64,000 nucleotides of DNA from Climacteris rufus (taxonomy: Eukaryota; Chordata; Aves; Passeriformes; Climacteridae): contig VZRZ01008247.1 in assembly GCA_013398175.1 (NCBI GenBank), forward strand, positions 578,437 through 642,436, given 5' to 3'. The stretch's first letter is position 1; the number at the start of each line of letters is the position of its first letter. The translations under genes were made by a program, and so were the position numbers. The notes under the pieces were generated by a model. That model was not told the origin of the DNA and searched no databases. It saw only the letters and a program-made list of their open reading frames with translations. Shown here piece by piece: positions 24,901-37,400 of this stretch.

Positions 24901-27432
24901 GGTAAGGCTTTTAAATAGTTGGTATATTTCCGCTGCTATGTTTCACTCACTGGTCCTTTAAATCATTTCGCCACCAGCATGACTCTATTGAAACCAGCAG
25001 GGTTACAACATAACAGAGAAGAGAATTAGGCCCACTAGAGTGATTTCTGGTTGCTAGACTGAAGGAAAAACAACTTTGAGCTTCACATAAGTTCTTTTAA
25101 TCACTACATGGGCTGAACTAATCCAAAAGACATCAGGCAATTACCGTACTTGGAGGACATTGAGTGAGCTGGATTTCTTTTTTCTCCAGCCTGGGACGTT
25201 ACTGAACTAGCACAACAAATAGTCTGGGCATCATAATTCTCTGAAGACTCTTGTAATCCCACAAATGTGATTAACAAATTAACAGAACAGGAAGCCAGGA
25301 TGAACCAGCAGGTCATCTTGCCTGCCCTTTCACCAGCAAATTTCAACAATTCTTTGAGGCCGGTAACTTGTATGTCTGATTAAAACATTCCCTGTACTTC
25401 AGTTAAAGCATATTTTCCCAAATGATAAACAGATCTGAACATTTTGAAATAAACTCACTATTTCCCCAGTGGTTAACTTTATGTTTTAAATAACTATTAA
25501 AAAAATTTATATATAAAAATAAAGGCTTTCCAAGAACACCAGTACGCAGAGCAAAGATATATCTGGAAAATACGTCACATCAGAAATGACTGTTGTATCT
25601 GCCATTAATTGGCATTCAAGCCACTACCATCTAGAAAACTTAACAAACGGCTTTTACTCCTAGCAAGAGATGTTCTGCTGGAGGTGGGGCTCTAGATGTC
25701 TTCTCAGGACAGCACCAGGAGGCTTCCAGAACTGCAACAGCAAAATTCCCCATCCTACTAAATTCCCTGAAGAAACATCTCATTTCCGGGCAAACTCTCT
25801 ACAGCTGCTTGGGCCTCATGACATAAAACAGTAAATTGCAGTTCCAAGAATTAAGTAGTTTGCTACAGCTGCTAACAGCCATTTGCAGAAATAGCCTGAG
25901 AGATCCCCAACATTTAAATCTGTGTTTAGAAGTCATATCATTATGTTGCATGACTCAACTGTTCTTAAAAATGAGAATTTACTGTTCTATTTAACCCACT
26001 ATCTATATAAAGATAACTAACTTGGTGCCAATGACAATAGATTTTTGTGCTTTTTCCTTTTTCCAGGTGCTCTGTCTCCAGAAAGTGCAGCTGAAGATAC
26101 TGACATTATTCAATTGCCACTGCATTTCCAGTGTCCCGGGGTGTCTTTTTTTCTTTAGAATAGAAAGTTTAACGTGTTTACCTGCTTGACAAAGCTGTTC
26201 ATATTTCATAAAATCCGTTATAGGGAGGCTGGGTTGCTAATAAATAATATGTGATAGATAGAAGATTGCCACTCTTCACAATTGATCTGACCACTCACTG
26301 AACAAAGGCAGGTTTCTCTTCTTCAGTTTGCACTTAATTACTGTGTAAAGCAATATCACAGTGTCCTTTGCATTACCCCAAAACTCACTGGAGACTCACT
26401 AGCTCTACAAGTAGATTTGAGGATTTGTGGCTATGGGAGCGGTAACAAGTGGCTGAATGGGACTCACATCACTAAAGTATTTAGCAAACCCCACTCCTCA
26501 AATTCTGGCAATAGTCGTAATGCTGCCATGCTCATTTTTGATTAAAGGCTGTGTGTGAGGCCATGTAAAAGATAGTTTAAGGTTTTGCCAGGATTAAAGG
26601 AAAAATTCTGAAAAAGTTCCTAAGAAACCAACTCACGTGGGCTTTTGTAGACGTCATATTCATTTAAAGTCCCATAAAAAATTCAACCTCAAATTTGTTA
26701 TATCTACGTTGTTAAATAACGTGGTTTTAGGAAAGTCTAGAGAAAAAAATGCCTCAAAAAAACAGCTCAGGTGATACTGGTATTTCACAAATCATTGCAA
26801 TACAAGTGTATGTGCTCATATCTGATACTTCTAACCAAGCAGAGTGAGAAGACACAGATCTCCTACAGCACCAGATGTAAGAGCTGGGCCCTGGTTTGTT
26901 ACCCTCTGAGAAAAATCCCACATACACACAGTCAGCTTCTCCTGTGAGTCAAGGATGGAGCCAGCAGTGGCTGCCCATACAGGGCCCAAACCTTTATATT
27001 TGGTAGAAGGCCTTTAGGATCTTGTCCTGCTCTCCCCAGGCCATTCAGCCATGGAAATAGCTGTAGGTGAGGAGGAGAGGCTATGTTTCCTGGAAGATGG
27101 CTAATCATAGTGTCTTTCAGAAGCCAGTTATGAAGGAACTGATAGTTTAACTGAATGGTTAAATTATGCTAAGGGCCCTTTTATATTTTTAAAAGCTGAG
27201 GAGCTTTGGGGAGCAGCATGGGTTGGGTGAGGTTTGTCAGGACAGAAAATGGACGACAGTGGAAGCTTGCGGGATTTGCAGCAGCAAGAGGTGTCAGCTG
27301 CCAACTGGGAAGGAAGCAAGGCTACCTCAGCCCCTGCCTTGCAGAGCAGAGCCCAAAGGCCTTATTGACTTTCTGACACAGCCCTTCCTTCACAGATCCC
27401 AATGCCATTTCTAGTCCAAATCTTGGAGCTGG
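18906..27432. other. Non-genic stretch
   Basis: No gene recognised. It holds homopolymers at 19214-19226 (T13) and 24770-24783 (A14), a C-rich G-quadruplex-type tract at 23436-23456 and otherwise unique AT-rich DNA. ORFs here, for example 19976-20353 (-), have no identifiable domain. Composition rises in GC at about 21600-21900 and 26850-27400 without an assignable element. Confidence 0.65.
23436..23456 (-). other. Potential G-quadruplex tract
   Basis: The plus strand shows C8-G-C6-G-CCC-T-CC, so the minus strand has three G runs of 3, 6 and 8 separated by single C residues. The 8-G run can supply two G triplets, giving four runs with very short loops, the pattern of a stable quadruplex. It stands alone in an AT-rich setting, with no gene start next to it. 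Function is not implied. Confidence 0.6.
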
Positions 27433-28001
27433 ATCATAGCGTCACAGAATGGCTGAGATTGGAAAGGTCCTTCAGGAGTTATCTAGTCCAAAGAACTACC
27501 ATCTACAGCCAGCTCCCCAAGACCATGTCCAGATGTTTTCCAAGGATGAAGATTCCACAACCTCTCTGGGCAAGCTGTGTCAGTGCTATGTAACTCTCTC
27601 TGTGAAAAAGTGTTTCTTGATATTTAGAGGGAACATCCTGTATTTTCATGTGTACCCATTGCCTCTGGTCCTGTCACTGGGCATCCCCAAAAAGAGCCTA
27701 TCTCCATCCTTTTTACATCCTCCCTTCAGGTATTTATTAATACACGTTGATGAGATCCTACTGAACCTTCTCCTCTCTGAGCTGATCAATCCCAGTTCTC
27801 TCAGCCTCTCCTCATAAGACAGGTGCAGAAGTTCCTTCATCTCCTCCTTGGGCCTTTCTGGCATCTGTCCAGTATAGCCCTTTTTTAACTTGACTGGAGA
27901 GCCCAGAATCAGAACCACCACTCCAGATGTGTCTCAGCAGTGCCGAGCAGAGGGGAAGGATCACCTCCCTTGACCTGCTGGTGACACTCCCCCTTATGCA
28001 G
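27433..28001 (-). mobile_element. CR1 LINE 3' end, 5'-truncated, about 569 bp
   Basis: This is the best preserved CR1 in the window. On the plus strand it begins ATCATAG...CACAGAATGGCTGAG, the reverse complement of the CR1 tail, then shows the family blocks in order: GGTCCTTCAGGAGTTATC, the 'gttttccaaggatgaagattccacaacctctctgggcaa' type block, 'gtgaaaaagtgtttcttgatatttagagggaa', 'cccattgcctctggtcctgtcactgggca', 'tctcagcctctcctcataagacaggtgcag' and 'cagaaccaccactccagatgtgtctc'. It stops near 28001, where CR1 would continue, so it is 5'-truncated as most CR1 copies are. CR1 makes no clear target duplication and none is seen. The region holds the 3' non-coding segment; the ORFs on both strands (27449-27817, 27646-27921) are by-products. 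Confidence 0.92.
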
Positions 28002-31000
28002 GGTAAGGGAGGAAGTGCCAAGAGGCCTTATCTTCAGACACAGAGAAAAACTGATCATTGTTCAAAATGAACATGATCATGATCATGATTCATGATCAAT
28101 GAAATCTCCAGATTCTTCCTACCCGTTTCAGTGTACATCTCATCAAAACATCTTACAAAAGATTGCAGTCAAGAGCCTAAACTTCACAAAGCCGAGGCAC
28201 ATTTTGTATTCAAAAGACAATTCTCACTCTGCAAAATTAGCAACTTGAATTTACTTCACTGGTAGCTGGCTGACTCATATGGCTAATAGTATCATTGCCC
28301 TGATAATACCAACCTACAGAACTTGGAATGGTTTTATTTAATTCCTTTTTAAAATATTATGAAGAACAGAAAAAAATTGGAAGTTACATGAAAAAAAAAA
28401 ATTATGGAAACAATCCTCTTCACTTAAGTCTTAAAGAGACTTTGTTCTTTGTTTGATAGTGACCCAGTTCATGAATTGGAAATGTTGATAATTTTTCTAT
28501 TTCTCAAGACTTCCAGAAAAGAAATTACATTTAAGCACCTTTCTAAAATTCAGCATTATATTGCAAATGTTTACCTGCCAATATTATTGTATACCATCTG
28601 AGAATGATAGCAAGACTTTTTTTTTACTAAGGACCCATGACAAAATCATCATAATGTAATCCATAGTACTACCTAAAGGATGCTTTTATCTTTGCCCCTT
28701 AAATAACAGTAGGAGATTAGTGACTAATCTAATTTGAGTGAAATCAATACTCATGGTCTTACAAAACTGTCTCTGAGGGTTTTATGGGTTTTCAGCCAAT
28801 GAAGACCTTGCAATGGAAAAATGTAAGCATCTGATAGAGAGGGGCCTCAGGTCCATGTTACTAGCATCTTCAGAAAAGGGCCCTGTGATAACCATTACAA
28901 AAATAAGGAAAGGCAGGAAGAAAGTGAAAGGTACTTTAAAGCCTTAAATACTTTTGGAAATTAGGTGCTCAGCTAAGGATGGATTAACATGCCTAAAGTT
29001 TCTGGATTTAGAAATTCCAGGTCTTTGGAGATCAGCATTTTATATAATTTTTTTCTAAGTAAAAATGAGCTCAGATTGCAATCTCAAAAAGAAACAAATT
29101 TCTAGAAGGCTGCTAGCCAGGTGCATGTGTTTGTACTGGTTCCTGTGATATATGTTTCCATTTTTTTCCAAAGATTAGAAAGAAACCACAGACAGATTGT
29201 GGCATGTGTAGTATCAGTTCACAGCAGGACATAAAGATGAAAATCTCTAGAGTCAGAGTTCATGACGAGCTCTAAGAATCCTTCCAGGTGTTTTCATGGA
29301 AATTGATATAATAGAGCACAGAGATGAAAGAGCAAATATATATTATTTTAAATCACATCTTCAGGGCTTAAAGCTAAGCTCGGCAGGTACTAGGAGACCC
29401 AGCATGGATTTCAAAGCAAATGTACATCTAAAGAAAGCAATTTTTCATTGGAGTCATATTTTACACTTCATTCACTTTTTGTTTTCTTTTTTTTCTCATA
29501 GTTTTCCTACACTATCACAAACTTTTCTTCTACTTCTCGCTAAAAAAATTCAGAAAATGAAAAAAAATTTTTCTGCTTCTGTTTGTGACCGCTTCATTTA
29601 TTGTTTCCTGACGATATGTAGAATTCAGCTTATAACTAGGCAAGTCAACAGCTCACACTCGGCATTTACAGAAGTAACAGTGATATAACAATTAATGCAA
29701 AATTTCCTATGACAGATGCACGGCATGAAAAAGAGAGTGAAGAGACAAGATCCATTTACATTTAAAACCTGTTTCACTAAAGAAAACAGCATTGTGAATG
29801 CACCAGTTCAGTGCTGATAAAAGGACAAGAGTTCTGTCATATTCTGATAGCCATGTATGCAAAAATAATGCATTTATCTGGATTTTTGTGAGAATATCTA
29901 ATTAGTCTTTTACATAATGGCCTGCTGCCTACTATCTGTAAAAACAAGTGGAATCTGTGAGCCACTTGCACCATTTTTTACACTTGTAGATACACAAACA
30001 AATATATATGTACAAAATTCTCCAGAAGCACAATATGTATTTTACATCGTAAGAGAGGTGACTGTCATGTTGGGTGGTTAAGCTCTTGTTTGTGTGTGAA
30101 GGCAAAGATTTTATAGACAAGTATCTGGAAAAATGTAGTTATGGTTCAATTTGATTTCAGAGAGCACTTTATTTTGGATAACCCACTCCATGTCAGACCC
30201 CTGTAAAGACTTCCAAGATACTTCATGATTTTCATATGGATGGATAGTATCTGTGTATTGTTTGTATTACAGGCCTTTGTATTACACAGAAGAGACATAC
30301 AGTCTCTAGCACAAATACATATACAAAGTAGGTTTTTTAAAAAAATTAGCTCTTTCTTTTTCAAAAAGGGAACAAATAACATTTATTTTACCTGAATAGT
30401 TTAACACAGTCCAGTCCTTTGTTCAGTTATGAGCAAAACCACTTTACAACAGTTCCCTGGAATTTATAGATTTTTCCATTCGCAAGTTAACTTTTTTAAA
30501 GGCGTTAAAAAAACTTCAAATAATTAGAAATTGCATTACTAAGAGAAAAACTTCTTTGAAAACATATTGAGGCCAGAAACCATGAATTTATCAGACTCTT
30601 CCCTGGGTTTCTGCTACCCTGAATGCCAGAACTGCAGCCACAGAAAGAGTAATATTAGGAAACATCAGCTTTGCAATACGGAACACTGAGCAGTTCTTTC
30701 CAATTCCAGTTTTATATGAGTAGAGCACTGAAAGAGTGAATTTTTATTCATGCACAGGATTCTAGAAGAAAATAACATTTTGTACTCCAGTTGAATTCCA
30801 AGGGTACTATTCTGCTTCAAATAATTGCAAAGCTATGATATATGTAAAAGAGTACTTGAATATAAGCAAAGAAATTTATAGAAAAATCACTGAAACACAG
30901 TGTATAGAAACACATTGATGGCGCCCAGATGGCTGCTAACTTTGTTGTGGCAAACCATAATACTGCACACTGATTAGCAAATGCATCTATCTACCAGGTA

Positions 31001-32234
31001 TATTCCATATAGGAGTATGTGAGAAGTTGTAGGATAAAAGTAGAATGTATGTTTTACTTCAAAGAGCAATAGAGCTAGTGGCATTTTGGATGAGAGGGAG
31101 TGAGACAGAGCTTGAGGAGAAAGGAAAAGAGAAGAGGGGAAAATATGAAAATGGTTTGGTTTAGTTTCAGAAAGAAACGAAGAAATAAAAAACAAATATA
31201 CAAGCATGAACTAGATATTTATTATAATTTCTATTCCATACGGCAATGGTCCCTGTTTCTTAAAACCTCCAGACAAAGATTCAGAAGTATTAATAGTCTT
31301 TCAGGAATTAATGAAGGTGAAAGGCAAGGCCCCTGGACAGAAAATTGAGTTGTACAGCAGTTGTGGGACTTACCAAAGGTCAGGCATTGAAATGGTGACA
31401 CGGGGAAATTCAAGTATTAAGTTTCCATTCCAACACCCTCATCTCACTACTATATTTCATATAAAAGTTTTTCTTCTTCTCATGAACATACAGGCAGAAG
31501 CTGAGGAACTTAATAGAGCAAAGCAGTACAATCTGTTGGGGTTTTTTTATGTCACATTTGTCTGTCTCACCATTTTTTCAGGAAACAAGATTGACTAAAA
31601 TTCCCTGTAAAAATATTTTTGCTTCAATGTCAGCTGGACAGCTATACACTATGAATCCTTTAGACATGCAATCTATTTAACCAAGCAAAGTAGAATCTAC
31701 CAAAATCAGAAGTATTAAGAAAAAGCCCAAACCTTTGTTCCCCTTGTGAAACTGACTTCAGTATATAAACAAATAAATTTAGATACATATTTAGATAGAT
31801 ATAGATCTAGTTTTAAGTTCAACATTAGTTAAACTATAATCTGTCTCCACTAAGCATGTCTCACTGGACACTCTCCAACTAATAATCATCTTTACTGTCC
31901 TGAGCTGAATTTAAAAAATAAGAAGTTAAAGTCACACAAACCATGGCTACCATGTAACATGAGCACCATTGCAGCCATACTTAACATAACAAACAAGCTC
32001 TGTTCAGATGTAGTGCTGAGCAATGTAACCACATTAACCATTTCTGCTGACTACTGCTGGCTGGGAGCACTGGACCACAGACTTACCCCATGAGTCTCTG
32101 TGCAAGAGAAGCTGCACTCATACACTGAGAACAGTGGATTGCTGTAGCTAGCAGGAAGAGAGTTGGTGGTAAGGGTCAGGAATAAAAACCTCAAAATGTC
32201 CCATATATCTTGGCAGTTCACAGAATCATCAAAA
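28002..32234. other. Non-genic stretch
   Basis: No gene recognised. Near its start is the inverted repeat and CATGAT array at 28052-28099. A 30-base purine-only run lies at about 31114-31143. ORFs 29296-29688 (+) and 31311-31598 (+) are AT-rich and show no domain. The rest is unique AT-rich DNA. Confidence 0.65.
28052..28099. repeat. Inverted repeat followed by CATGAT tandem units
   Basis: TGATCATTGTTCA (28052-28064) faces TGAACATGATCA (28068-28079), a near-perfect hairpin with a 3-base loop and one unpaired base. The right arm runs on into repeated CATGAT units, themselves GATC/CATG palindromes, up to about 28099. The end of the truncated CR1 is about 50 bases upstream. Confidence 0.8.
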
Positions 32235-32870
32235 CTTTTTTCATGATTAAGTAAGCCAGATCAATCCCCTAATTGCCTGTGGTTTGTCTGTCATCGTTTT
32301 CACATGTCCCACGATTACTTTGTTAAAAGTTACCCATTTGAAAAGCTAACCTCTTTATTTGGGGGCAAGATGACACCACATACCATAAAAGCACAGGGAA
32401 CAAACAGAATCAGTTTTCATCCTTTCAATGAAAAAACTAAATGGCCTTCCCCTCTTGAAATGTTCACAAGAAACAGTGGGCACAAGGGACTGTCAATTGC
32501 TTTTTGTGTGTTGCCAGGGCAATCTCCAGAAATTTATTGCAGTATATCAAAGACCTATGTTTTATGTGCTAACATGTATCTCAACCAAAAAAAAAAAAAA
32601 GGTTCATTATCATCAAGACTAATGCATCATGTTTAATGTAAACACCCAATGCCTGCTGAATCCCCATTCGAAGATATGCCACAATCACGACAGATAGTAT
32701 TGACTGCACTTTTCATACCCTTGGCTGTAGCTAAATCTAATTTGCTGAGTGCTTTTACAGCAATAAACTGTCAAATTGTAGAGAGACTTACTGGTATATC
32801 TATCAGGTGTATCATGAGCAGGCTTGCATTCAGCCACCGGTAATATGCATTAGTATACTTCATATTCTCA
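32235..32870. promoter_or_regulatory. Candidate conserved non-coding / cis-regulatory element
   Basis: No ORF of interest, but the sequence differs from its surroundings. It keeps isolated CpGs (for example in CATCGTTTTC, CCCACGATTA, CATTCGAAG, AATCACGACAG, CCACCGGTAA) in an AT-rich context where methylated CpG normally decays. It carries clustered motif matches: TAATTG and TGTGGTTTG (homeodomain and RUNX type) at about 32271-32287, ATGCAT near 32623, and TAATATGCATTAG (POU/homeodomain type) near 32841-32853. An A14 run interrupts it at 32587-32600. This is inference from composition and motifs only; conservation in other birds is untested. Confidence 0.25.
32587..32600. repeat. Poly(A) run, 14 bases
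   Basis: Uninterrupted A14. No retroposon body with matching target duplications is visible beside it. Confidence 0.9.
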
Positions 32871-34324
32871 ATTTACTGTGGCCTATTGCTATTTAAAGAG
32901 GTCTTGTGTGTGTAGTTATAATGCTTAACTGGCTTCATAAAGCATTTGAAAGTCTACAGGAGGAAAGGCTGTGTGTCTCCAGAGCTGCTCTGCACAAGCA
33001 AAAGGCCCATTGCTTGGTCCCCTGTGATTTCAAGGGATGAGTTCTACTACCCAAAGCACCCCTGGAACTTCCCACACTTCTGAAAAAATATAATCTTTAC
33101 TAGTAGCTTCTACAGGGAATATATGGATCCTGTTACTAAAAAGTAATGGAAAGTGGGGGTGGATAGCTTAGCCACAGTCCTAGACTTTTAGAGAAAGAAA
33201 CCCATGCTGTAAAACTATGCTTCAGAAATCAGCAATGGATAGTCAGCCAAATTCTGAGCTCACAGATACTCCAAGTAACTCCACTGAAGTAATGAATGTA
33301 TACTTGTCTGAGCAAATGAGATCAGCAATAGGCCCAAACAGAGCAGATCCCCAACTGGTGTTATTGTCACAGCACTGTAAAAATTATCAGTATAGTTTAT
33401 GTTCTGACTGTCTGTAACTTGAGTTACAATGATAATGTGCTGACAATTCTTTACCACCCAAGTAATTCAGATGATCAAGACAAACTATTGACCCACTCAT
33501 ACTTGTCTTTACTGCTTCTAAGGGCGCAATCCTTATTTAGAGCGGGACTCAGTGGCATATTCCTATCGGTGACATCGCCACTGATGTCACAGGAAGGAAT
33601 ACATGTGGTATGCCACATACTCTTAGCTCAGCAAAGAACTACTTCTTATAAACACTCCCTTCTCTCAGTCTTTTGAGTTGCAAAGACAGAGCTTCACACA
33701 ATCGGGAATATTTACTGTGGTTTCTCATCCCTGCAAGCTTACAGACAAGGTGTTCTGCTTCAAAAAAAATATTTATTTTGGTTACTTGGATTACTGCCTG
33801 GAGAGGAAACGATGAAGCAATGTCAGGGAGCCAGATGAGTAATAGAATAATTTTGAAGAGTAATCTGAGCTGCTAAGAAGATGACACTTGAGACGTCAGA
33901 GGCACAAAACATTTTCCACTTTCTCTCCTTCTAAACTCAGAGTTTGCAGTATAAGTTGTGTGTACTTCAGCCTTGTCAAACTGGCATGGTCAGTGCAGTT
34001 ATTATTTAGATATATTCAACCATTATGAAGGTCTTCAACAGTGCCATTTTGGTGGGGGAGGGGTGAGAATAATTTATTTTTTTATGTTCAGAAAATCAAA
34101 AGCAGGGAGATGTATTACAGCTATAGAAACTGTCTAATTTACTGTTGTGGTGTTACAGACACAGATTTACCAGAGAGGCTGAGAAAGCAGTAGCTACCTA
34201 ACCTGTCCCTTGCACACAGCCTGCACCATGCAGCTGTGCAAACTTTCCCTCCCTTCCTCCCTCCCTGCCTCCCACTTAGTGGAAAGCTGCAGTCAGGGCT
34301 GTACTGGTGCTAAGTGGATATTGA
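32871..34324. other. Non-genic stretch
   Basis: No gene recognised. ORFs 33217-33417, 33419-33676 and 33673-33876 overlap in different frames and have no domain. A G-rich stretch at about 34051-34066 is too short of G runs for a confident quadruplex call. Confidence 0.6.
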
Positions 34325-34445
34325 ATTATTATTTATTGGATGGGGAACCCTCCTCCTGTCCCAGTGCTAGCCTCTGCCCAAATGACAGGGAGACGCTTTC
34401 CATCCTCAGAGTTTACAATCTAAGCTGGCAGGGCGCAAGAAAGGT
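34325..34445 (+). repeat. Possible ancient amniote interspersed repeat
   Basis: ATTATTATTTATTGGATG at the left and CAGAGTTTACAATCTAAGC at the right resemble the two ends of an old reptile/bird repeat that reads 'attattatttattg...cctgcccaaagagcttacaatctaag'. The middle, with CCAGTGCTAGCC and CTCTGCCCAAATGACAGGGA, is compatible but diverged. The family name is not certain from memory. It lies inside an ORF (34210-34635) that I therefore do not call. Confidence 0.35.
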
Positions 34446-37400
34446 GTATGTGTGTGACCCTGCTGCTACCTCTCCTCCAAAATGTGCAAGTGGGGCACCC
34501 AGACCTGAAGGAAGTGGCCTGAATTCAGAAGGGAAGTTTATGACAGGGGGTGGGACCAGTAGTATCTCAGTCCTCAGGCACTTTGAGTACAAAATCATTT
34601 TCAAACAGAAGATGGTAAAAGTAATAACTCTTTAACCAAGTACAACTGGCCTAGGTAATAACTCTGTTCAGGGTGATGGGGGCACATACAGACCCCTCCA
34701 TGTTTGACATGCTGAGCAGACAAAATCCAAAGAGTCTTAGAGGGTATGGCACACCTGAAAGTGGACCCCAAATGAGCATCCTGCCACCAGGGTTTGTCCC
34801 AGCAGGCTTGCCACAATACTGTGCCAGGGACAAGTGACAGCTGCAGTCAGAGGGCTTCTGTAACAGCATTGCCACAGCATTAAAATGCAAATGGCAAAGT
34901 ATTCAGTTATTCTGCCTTTACTTCTATACATTGCAAGTTATCTGTGGAAAACCACCAGTAGTTTTTCTGCGGACATTATATCTCACACTGAAAGCTCTTT
35001 TCTTCAGAAAGCAAGCACAGAATATGTCTTCATTTGCTTAGCTAAAAAGTGTGTGTAATGTAGAGGACCTAGGCAGTGTCAGGATCAAGCCACTGCACAG
35101 TCAAACATGACTGAAACTTTCTATGGAAGTAAGATGCTGCCACCTTCGGACCAAACAGAGGGTTAGCAGAACCCTCACAAAGGTAAAATGTGCTCTGAAA
35201 AATGGGCAGGCAGAGGGAAAGGCAAGAAACAATAAATGTCTCAATGACGTGCCAATAATATTTACAGTGTTTTCTGATTCAACATTCACCTTTGAATTGT
35301 AAGGAAAAGAGATGAATAAATGAGGACCATGCTTCCTTGAGAGCTTAATATCTACTAGTGCTTACTATTCTGTAAAATGCTCTTTTCATACAAATAAAGC
35401 TTTAGAAAATGCTTTAGAAAAAGAAGGTTCTCTGTATTGTCACTTTCTGCTGCAGTAAAAGACAACAGAAATAAGCAAGAGAATTGCAGAAAACTAGAAA
35501 TTAGTTTTTCAGATCAGAGGTGGGCTAACACATAGATCTTGACATGTTTTATTGTTCATTATAAAGACAGCATGGATTTCTTAATAGTTGTAAGTTACAT
35601 GAGCATGATCAAGGAGAAAAAAATGTAAAGGCAATTTTTTCCCAAATAAATGGGAAAAGGAGAGGCTGGTTTTTTCTTTTCATCCTCACCTCAGAGACAC
35701 TTTCTGAAATACTCTGGTATTTGTATAGATTTTAGGGATCAAGCAGAAACTTGGAACTACTCATGAGAAAGCCTTTTCCCTCAGCTTTGAGATTTGACTG
35801 CCCTTCTCTGCCAGCTGCTTGTCAATATGACTCTATCGGAGTCAGGATCTCAACAGCTCACCAGCCAAAAGCTTACAGAGCCTCATCTAAGATGAGATTC
35901 TGAAAAGTGGAGAGGGCATACAGCAAACTTAAGGAAGCCTCTGGCTATATTTACTTTGTTAAGTATTTGCACAGAGGTGGGATTTCTCTATCACTCTGTA
36001 TGTAATAGCCCAGAAAAGTCCCTCTTGAGGCTCAGGACAGCAGAAAGTATGGCTGTCAACCTGTGTAAATCAGGCAAAAATTAAGTGGTGCAGATCAACT
36101 GAGCTCAGCTGAATGCCACAGGTGGTCAGGACCTCAGAGTCCACAAGATGGTACTCACAGCACTGTCCAAAAAGGACCTGCTACCTAAATCCTAAGCATG
36201 GCTTCCCAGCAGGATCAGAGCAGGGTACTCAGATGTAAGATCAAAGCACACTGTTCTGTGGCTCAGCACAGTCTCTGCCTTCCAAAGAAACACAGCCAAG
36301 TTCCAACACTGGGTTTCTTTCAGAAAATCAGAAATACATCTTCAGCCTCATGAGCAGGGCTTTGCAAAAAAAACATTTTTATGTGGACACAAATACATTT
36401 ATAAAATGCAGTATTTCTTGTTAGCAAAGTTTCTTAATGATGACTTTAACTCTCAGACTTCAGTTATGCTGAAAAATTTAGCACAACAAAGATCAGGCTG
36501 CATGGAAATCTGCACCAGTCTTTTTATGTGCAGCAACACATCAAAGGGCTTCAAGGGGTTTAATAATGGAACTATGACAGCCTGAAAAATAAACAGAATT
36601 TGAGTGGACAGATGCACAGGACTTAGAGCTTAATCTAGAAGTCTGCAACTTGCTGAAAGGAGCCAATATTAAAGTAATTATGCACTTAAAACAATTACTA
36701 TTTATTCTTCAAAGAGTCATATTCAAGTGAAGTAACCCATTTTAAATTATTTCTGGTAACTGCATTGCATCCCCAAATTATATGCCTGCATACTCTTTGA
36801 ACTAGGCTTTCAAAAAAAAATACAACCTGCCCTTGTATTTTTGCTTAAAGATTACCCCTATCTTGAATAATTCCCCTTGAGCTTATAATTTCCTGCAAGC
36901 ATAATATAAGATGTTAAATCTCTGTAAATCTGAGCAATTTCAGTTTCTGTATCTAGGGCAGAAGTCAGTTTAAAAGTGAACAATTGCAAACACCCAGATT
37001 GTTCTCCTACCATTAACTTTTGATAATTTGGGAAATTTTATTTAAAACTGTGGTAGCTCACCAGCACATAATTGCAATTGGCAAAATGACTGAACACAAA
37101 ACTAGGAGGGATCACTGTTCTGCTTTAAATAGCATAAAATAGCTTTCCATTCAGTAACCTCAATACAAAAAGTCTGATTTAAAATAATTCCCAGGGCACT
37201 AACAATTTCTAAGATGTAATCACATTATTCTCGTGCAACACAATCTAAGAAGCAAATTTCATCAATGTACCCCTTTTACTCAGTTGCTGGGACAGTGGTG
37301 TGAATTTTACTTCTAGGTATATTTAACATAGTTAATTATCAGTCTGTGGGGAGATTTCCACTTATGAATACATCCTGTTCATATATATGTACAGAGGCTA

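Noticed and set aside
27449..27921. Frames on both strands inside the CR1 copy
   Set aside because: This is the CR1 3' non-coding region; the frames do not correspond to CR1 reverse transcriptase.
34210..34635. 141-codon plus-strand frame, the longest in the window
   Set aside because: It reads through a probable ancient repeat, has no domain or splice context, and its overlapping minus frame is also open.
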